This document shows, piece by piece, positions 57,792-64,000 of a DNA stretch of 64,000 nucleotides. How positions within the stretch are numbered: the first letter of the stretch is position 1; every line of letters begins with the position of its first letter. A program made the translations under genes and the position numbers. Source of the stretch: Gyromitra esculenta (taxonomy: Eukaryota > Ascomycota > Pezizomycetes > Pezizales > Discinaceae); contig JBCAML010000015.1 of assembly GCA_038503075.1 (NCBI GenBank), positions 1,116,001 through 1,180,000 of the forward strand, given 5' to 3'. Below the pieces are notes generated by a model, which had not been told where the DNA came from, did not search any database, and was given only the letters and a program-made list of their open reading frames with translations.

Positions 57792-58592
57792 ATGAATTCG
57801 ATAACGCCTTTTCGCCCTACTGAGGCCTTCGCGAGCTTCGGCCAGGTGTTCGCACGCGCCTTTTCATCGACTCCTATTGCAGCGAAGAAGCACTCGAAGC
57901 GCCGTCTACAGCACCTACTGCGCAATGTCCCAAAGTACCCATACCCAATTCAGCACACATTCAAACAGAGCTGGTTCGGGCTGTACGGGGGGAAGCATAT
58001 CCAGTTTGGAAACAACGTTCCGGAGAGCAATTACAAGACACGGAGAACGTGGCTACCCAATGTGCGCCACAGAAGTGTTTTCTCGAGGGCGTTGAACCAG
58101 CATTTCTCGCTAGATATTACGACGAGCGTATTACGTACGATATTTTCCTCAACACTGGCTCCCAGGCTTTGGCTGCAATTGAACTTTAATTGACTCCGAC
58201 GGATAGGCACCATTGACAAGGTTGGCGGTCTCGACAACTACCTCACTGGAAACAAACCAGCACGTATCCGTTCCCTCGGCCCCACGGGCTGGCGTCTCCG
58301 CTGGCGAGTCATGAACTCCCCACATTACCAGAAGCAGCTGGCGCAAGAACGGGAGGCGTTGGGTCTTGATGCAACAGCAATCCCGCAGGCGAGCATGTTT
58401 GGCGAGCAGACACTGCTAGAAGAGGATGCGGATATACCTGGATTAGAGGCATCCGAATCGGACATCCCTGAGCTTGAGATGCAGGAGGTGGAAGTAGAGG
58501 AGGAGATATATGTGCCGCCAAAGTCGAGTGCGCAGTTGCTCGTAGAGAAGATTGAGAAGGAGAAGGGGCTGAGGAAGGAGGGCGATCTATAA
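57792..58592 (+). CDS. MRPL24: Mitochondrial large-subunit ribosomal protein bL28m
   Basis: Exons 57792-58134 and 58207-58592 give 242 residues. The N-terminal ~35 residues are rich in Arg/Ser/Ala/Phe without acids ([18 protein letters not shown]), a mitochondrial targeting sequence. The bL28 core follows: YKQSxFGLYGGK-type [20 protein letters not shown], then [20 protein letters not shown] and [15 protein letters not shown]. The last is recovered only by splicing the 72-bp intron (donor GTACGA). The C-terminal acidic extension ([20 protein letters not shown]) is typical of fungal mitoribosomal bL28. It lies 1 kb upstream of a second mitoribosomal gene on the same strand. Confidence 0.93.
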
Positions 58593-59585
58593 GTGTGGTA
58601 GAAGAAGGGAAAGTGTATGATATCTTTAGGCATATGTACAGGAATTTTCATTCAGCTCCTTGTTGCTGTTATAGACTGATTTTATCTCAAATCATTTGCA
58701 TGCTTATTCGATATCCGGCTCCAGATGGTTCTCCACCTCCCGCTAGGAATTTACTTTGGCATAATATGTTTCCCCGGTAATTGATATCTACACAACCGGT
58801 TTCGAAAACAAGAAATCATACACTTCTCTGCGTCGATGAAACCCCTTATTCGAGTACAGAACACCAAGACTAGCGGATAAATCCCAATCATTTGAAGTCC
58901 TTCTCAACATCGATCATTACCTGCGACGAGTGACGTATTATGACTCGAACTTCATCGCCTATGATAAATTACATTTTCACCAAAGAAACTGCGCATGGTA
59001 TGCAGCATTAGAATCGCTACTTGTATCTAATTCGATTTGGGGAATTGTATATGGAAACTCTCGCCTAAGTTCATAGCATTTTGTAAATATATAATTGCTA
59101 CCAAGAAACTTCTCTGTAATCTCACTAGCAGTCTTAGCTTTTCAGTATTTCGCTCACTAAGTCTTCAGCTTGAAGCATTCATTAAATTGTCATAAATAGT
59201 TTCTATGATAACTTATGTACTTACAATCTATGGTGGACGGTGCCTGTAACCTGGACTAGTATTTCGGCTAACGGTGCAAACCTGGATCGATAACAATCCA
59301 TAGGAGCTGTGCACAGAGTCTCGCTCTGTTACAGCAAGATCCCCCCTCCCCCGGAATTACCCAGCATAGTTCCTAATTATAGGAATAGATATCTCAGGAA
59401 GTAGCAATCGATTAACCATATTACCTCTATTAGTGTGCTAGTCAGTTATTAGTCAGAAGAAAAACAGCGCCAAGAGCACACAAATGCCAAGACTTGTGGT
59501 GTGACTGGTAGTTACCCGGAACAGCGAAAATTCCTAATCCCACAAAATCCACCTTCATTTTCCCCGCAACTCGTCCAACTTCACA
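58593..59585. other. Intergenic stretch between the two mitoribosomal genes
   Basis: 993 bp, A+T-rich. No gene, tRNA or repeat was recognised. The end is the BOT1 promoter. Confidence 0.5.
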
Positions 59586-60777
59586 ATGCCACCTCGACTA
59601 CGGCATAACCCAATCCCTTCCATACCCTCCTTAACCCATCTCCCTCCACCCCCATCCTCAATATGTGTTCGTCGCTTCACATCGACCCCTCAGGCGTCGT
59701 CGCAGCGGAGTCAGTTTTTCAATTGGGTTAACGGCCCTGGTGCCATCTTTAGACAAGCCGATGATGATGGTCCGAAATATATATCTTCGTACAACAAGTC
59801 CACATGGGAACGCAAAGAATCCGAGACAAATAAACCGGCATCCATGGTGCCGTTCCCATTCAATAAGGCATTCAGAAGCCAGCCAGTATTGAGTGATGAG
59901 ATGAGGGAAGAGATTTACCGGAGAGTTCAGATACAAGGGAAGAGTGTTAGGAAAGTTTCTGCGGAACTTGGGGTCAGTTTGGATAGAGTTGCAGCTGTGG
60001 TTAGGTTGAAAGCTGTCGAAAAGGAATGGGTTGATGATGTGAGTTTTTTTTGATTATATTTCCATTTCTATATTTATCTTCGTGTCCCTCGTTTTTTTAT
60101 CGACACTCTGCTATGAGGAGAAACATCAAATTTTCATGATCAATCTTGAAGACTTTAAAAATGGTTAAGCAATTGAACGGCCATCTGAGCAATCCCCACT
60201 CTTTACATCTCTATCACCACTCTCTACCCTCGTCCTCACCGTGTTCACCCTACTAACCAAACATGTTTCTCTCCAGGGTAAGCACATCTCCACCTACCTC
60301 ACATCCGCCCTTGAGCGCATGCTCCCCATCACCCATCTTGCCCCGTATCAGCAACAGATCCACGAAAACATCCAGGACCTCCCGTCCCATCCTCTCGCCT
60401 CGCGCCAAGCCTTCGTCCCCGTTTCTGAGTCGCGCGAATACACACGTATCGATGCTGGAAAAGAATTCGGTCTCCCACCAGCCGATGAGGCTGTTCCACA
60501 TCCGGAACTAGTTGAAACCAAGCGCGAGCGGATGGATAATCTATCCGGTGGTGAAATGGAAGCGCGACAAAGGGAGCGAGACAGGATAGCCAACGAACTG
60601 AAAGAGCTGAAGAGGGAAAAAGCAATAGAGAAAGCCAGACAAGAGAAGGTGGTGGAGCAGGGAAGGTGGAAATGGAAACTTACCGAGGCGAGGGCGGGCA
60701 GCGTTGGGTTTAGATATGGATACCCGTTGCCGGATAGGAAGAAGGGTCATGTTAAGATCCCTACGTTTGTCGCGTAA
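59586..60777 (+). CDS. BOT1: Mitochondrial small-subunit protein mS45 (Bot1/MRPS35 family)
   Basis: Exons 59586-60038 and 60277-60777 give 317 residues. The family (Pfam 'eukaryotic mitochondrial regulator', S. pombe Bot1, S. cerevisiae MRPS35) is part of the fungal mitoribosomal small subunit. The N-terminus has Arg/Ser/Pro without acids, a targeting sequence (ICVRRFTSTPQASSQR). FFNWVNGPGAIFRQ followed by a YISSYNKSTWERK segment is the family's opening motif. A helix-turn-helix-like EEIYRRVQIQGKSVRKVSAE follows, then the LSGGEMEARQRERDRIANEL coiled segment and a closing GFRYGYPLPDRKKGHVKIP. The 238-bp intron is the longest in the window. Donor GTGAGT and branch site TACTAACC are clear. Confidence 0.87.
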
Positions 60778-62664
60778 ATGTGGAATTGATGTATAGATAT
60801 CTTGCTAGATTTCTTGTACAAAATATGGTGGCTGTTTTAAATTGTAATATACTTCATCCCATACGACTTCTTGCTCTGCTGGTTTTTGGTCATGCAAAAT
60901 CACTCGAGCTTGCTCTTGCTCTCGCTGCTGGAAACTCTCCTCTTCGAGTATGGCCTCAGAGATGGGAGTCGCAGTCTCGCCAAAGTGTTACTCCAAGTGA
61001 CCAAGTCCCTCAAATTGATGAATTTAATATCCAAAAGCCATCCCCTCGAATGACAGGCGAATTTGTTGCAGCAATTAGTTTTGGTATCGTGGGCCGGGTG
61101 CACGGTTATAATTAAATCTAGACCACTTATTTTGGGCCGATATTCTGAACACCCCACTCAACCAAATTACTCAAGAAAAGATACACAATCTGGAAGTATG
61201 CTGACGAAGCTCTATATCTCTTTTACAAAGTATTGGAGCCGGCAGTTGGGACGGAATAAAACTTCATCTTTGGCTGTAAAAAGCGCGGAATGGAACGGTC
61301 CAAAAATTCCTCAGGGAGTGATCACATATACGACGAGGGGGATTAAAAAAAATTAACTTTTTTGGGGGGGGATAAATTTGAATATTGGTGCTAGTACAAA
61401 ATCTATACTTCGAGGGAACATCCTTAAGGCCTATTGCTGTCGCAGATATCTTGGTTAGGAGGGTTTTTTCTTTCTTGGAGTTTGACAAGGCACCATCTGA
61501 GTTTGGTAAGATAACGGCGTTCCGCACCCAATTCTAGTTGATCTAAGTTTATCCGTACACACACAATACCCATTAGGATTCTTGTTTTGTTTTTGTTTTT
61601 TTGGGGGGGAACCTTCAGTGTATTATGTTTCTAATGAGTTTGTATGCTACATGCAGATACCACAGCTGCTTTGCTCCAACCGGTGGTGTTTTTTTCTTAA
61701 TACCGTATATATAACCTCGGCCGTAAAGAAGAGGATCGTATATAGACGAAAAGAAATTGCCCGATCGATCAAATGCACATTGGGCTCAGTTATGGCTGAG
61801 ACCTAATTATCGTGCATCCAACCCGCTAAGAATCTCTTCCTATCGCATGGGTCCTGTCCATTATGGTCAAAATTATATGATATTCTTAAGTGGGGCTCGC
61901 CTGCTATAAAGAGAGCTATTCTGCAACGGTGTAGGTGTAGGTATTGTGATAGGTGGGTGGGGAAAGTGGCTATAGTATCTAACATATCAATCAACTCACT
62001 AAAAAATGGTACCCTAAACATTTTACTCTACGAAAAAATTGTTTTTTTTCTATTTTATCGTTCATTTAATGTAACAGTTCCAGGACAACTCGAGTTGATT
62101 GTACAAAAGCAATGCAGACAGGAGTACACGGGTATATCTAGACCAGATGTCAAAAAGTAGCCGGGTTCCCTCCATCGTGCGTCTACTGCTTCAGCACCCT
62201 CCACACGTCCACACGTCCACACCTCCGGATCCCCCCTCCCCCATTCCCTGCGATCTAACAACCCACCGAGATGCTCTCAAAAAAAGGAAAAAAAAGAGTA
62301 GTCAAGTCCTCTCCGCTTGGTGTACCCACCATCCCAACACCCCCTATATCCCATCCCTTCTTGACCCAACGACTAACTAGATGAAAGAAATACATGGCTT
62401 GTGCTATAACAGCAACATGGAAGAATTCAATCTCGAAAACGACAAAAAAAGAAAAAGTAGTCAAGCCCTCTCCTCTAGGTGTGCCTACTGCTTAAACATC
62501 CCCTACATCCTACTACCTATTGACCCAACAATTAGCTAAGAGAGAAGTGCTTTGATATACTATGAAAAACCTGAAAACAAGGGTGCAAGGTTGATTAATT
62601 AGTAGGTCGATATCGCCAGATCCAACCACCAATAGCCCCGCCAAAAACATTAAACAAACGAGAT
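60778..62664. other. Gene-poor stretch
   Basis: 1.9 kb without a supported gene. It contains G-run/T-run low complexity near 61362-61372 and 61590-61612 and a diverged tandem duplication at about 62290-62530. Confidence 0.5.
62290..62530. repeat. Diverged tandem duplication (~155-bp offset)
   Basis: The block starting AGTAGTCAAGTCCTCTCC at about 62297 recurs as AGTAGTCAAGCCCTCTCC at about 62457. It continues through ...CTTGACCCAACGACTAACTAG against ...ATTGACCCAACAATTAGCTAA. Many differences are C/T or G/A transitions. Confidence 0.6.
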
Positions 62665-63949
62665 CTAACCAGGCCGGAAATTTGAAACCACGACGTATTC
62701 TGACTCTTCAGGCTCGAGAAGGTCTTCTGTCCTCAGTTTCGGATCGTCAACGACCACCTTGCAAGCGTAAGCAGCCGCGATCTTTGAGAGTTCGACAAGC
62801 ATCCCTGAAGCGCTTCGCTTCATTTCCGTGCCCCCGTCTTGGGACCCGGGAGCGAGGAATCCTCCCATTCGCGGGGATACCGAGGCCATGGTGTTCTTGT
62901 GTAGGCCTGATATCCCGACCAAAAAGCTGGAGGTGTGTCTTGTTTGCTCGGCTGGTGAAGAAACTGCCTCTATCCACAGTTTGTCGCCTATCTCAGCAGG
63001 CGCCGTGCGCAACCAGCTCGTGACATTAGAAGAGGAAGCCGCGTTCAGACCTTGTGGTATGATGAACTTGAGCGTGACTGGTCCAGGTGGGTTTCTTTCT
63101 GCCGCCTGCGAGGATCTGGGCACAGTCAATGCTGGAATAAGCGGGCAGAGTTTGATCGTTGTGCTTTCTTCGGTGGGCAGCATGTCTACTAGAATGGGCG
63201 TTTCGGTGCAGTTTGCATCTCGTCTGACCAATTGGCGATGCAGCTGTGTTATGCCGACAAACCCTTTCGCATCAAGCAGTACTTTAGTCTGCTCGATCAA
63301 TCGAGTGGTGAAGGATGATTTCCCAACTCCTGGAGTTTTGCAGCCTCTGGCAGCTGCAGCCAAAAGCTGGAACCTATGGGTCGCCTTGTCACGGTCTCGA
63401 GCTGCTTGCGCTGCATAACAGCAATCGAGGATTAGCAACACATCTGCTTCGGTATCCTTGGACTCCAGCAGAGTTTGCAAATGACCCCATTGGAGTGTCG
63501 GGCCACCAGATTGATGCCTAAGCGAATAGTTAATATCAGACTCTCCATATAACTAAAAACCGACTAAAGAGGTATTCTTACGCTGCAAACACGGCCCCGT
63601 AGCGCTCGTGATCCTTGTCCGGATCGCCGTGGCCGCCATAATATATTATAAGGAGGGAGCCAAGATTGCCATGATCAAAAATTAGCTTGTGTAGCGCTTC
63701 AGATGTAGCTAAGTAGGATTTCTCCGAGGGTATGGCGAACTCATTGGTGGTGAAGCCGAATCTATCCGAGAAAAGCTTGTTGAGCGCCCTGGCTTCCCTG
63801 ACACACCCCATAGTGTCTTCTTTCCAGGTCAGGGCAAGTGTGGTGACTTTCCTGTAGAACCCCCCCCGGTAGAGATTGGCCGGGGGACGATCATGAAGAT
63901 GCTTGCTCAAGAGCTTTCGAATCTCCTCGGTGTCGGGTTGTGGAGCCAT
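62665..63949 (-). CDS. Caspase-like (C14-type) domain protein
   Basis: Exons 63949-63582 and 63517-62665 give 406 residues. Residues 25-160 have the caspase-hemoglobinase fold. The catalytic His is His107 in IIYYGGHGD, and the catalytic Cys is in LLILDCCYAAQ (Cys155/156), which matches the D-x-C-x-S/A caspase site. The KVTTLALTWKEDTMG start and DTMGCVREARALNKLF helix fit. The C-terminal ~200 residues have no recognised domain: a Pro-rich part, then LWIEAVSSPAEQTRHTSSFLVGISG. No NB-ARC or TPR is fused, so this is a stand-alone small caspase-like protein, unlike type I metacaspases with a Pro/Gln prodomain. Intron is 64 bp with donor GTAAGA. The role is unknown; regulated cell death is plausible. 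Confidence 0.83.
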
Positions 63950-64000
63950 GTGTTTTGACTATTAGCTGATGGAAGGACGCTTCTAGCGAGGAAAAAGGGC

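Noticed and set aside
60039..60276. Box C/D snoRNA in the long BOT1 intron
   Set aside because: The only C-box-like TGATGAT lies in the exon, and no D box at sensible spacing with terminal stem was found.

Overview
The window is nuclear DNA of a filamentous ascomycete fungus (Pezizomycotina). The evidence is the many short introns (mostly 46-76 nt) with GTAAGT-type donors and CTAAC/CTAAT branch sites, fungal versions of core genes (ASE1, CSN5, FUR1, FEX1, CDC20, IRC22, UTP8, RIX7, ERB1, MRPL24, BOT1), and fungal NLR-type proteins. Long gene-poor A+T-rich stretches lie between compact gene blocks. I cannot fix the class; a Pezizomycetes-like genome is only a guess from the intron-rich NLR gene. 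Gene models below were built by hand: every listed exon set keeps frame, and each splice junction was chosen to restore the expected protein.

Layout. 1-16 kb: a DUF3074/START-like gene, then a gene-poor stretch with a dispersed-repeat relic, then a housekeeping block: ASE1 (-), CSN5 (+), FUR1 (-), FEX1 (+), CDC20 (+). The promoters of ASE1/CSN5 and CDC20 both carry RFX-type X-box palindromes. 17-34 kb: an F-box protein, a NACHT-ankyrin NLR with an in-frame stop codon, an AIG2-like gamma-glutamylcyclotransferase, the TRAP-alpha homologue IRC22, a 3 kb gene desert, and a HeLo-NB-ARC-TPR NLR. 34-41 kb: UTP8 and RIX7, two ribosome-biogenesis genes fired from one 216-bp divergent promoter. 42-51 kb: an unknown beta-rich-looking protein, a TPR-CHAT protease, and a small cysteine-rich protein that resembles bacterial proteins. 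53-61 kb: ERB1, a coiled-coil protein, and two mitoribosomal genes (MRPL24/bL28m and BOT1/mS45). The right edge holds a stand-alone caspase-like (C14-type) protein.

How the parts fit. Two groups of genes are interleaved. One is growth machinery: spindle midzone and APC/C activator, COP9 deneddylase, and nuclear plus mitochondrial ribosome assembly. The other is a set of fungal innate-immunity or regulated-cell-death genes: two NLRs of different architecture, a CHAT protease and a caspase-fold protease, with an F-box gene and unknown proteins nearby. The most promising candidate for an undescribed system is the TPR-CHAT protease with its same-strand upstream neighbour of unknown function (42-48.5 kb), because fungal and bacterial CHAT proteases are known to sit beside the effectors they activate. 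The partnership itself is inference.
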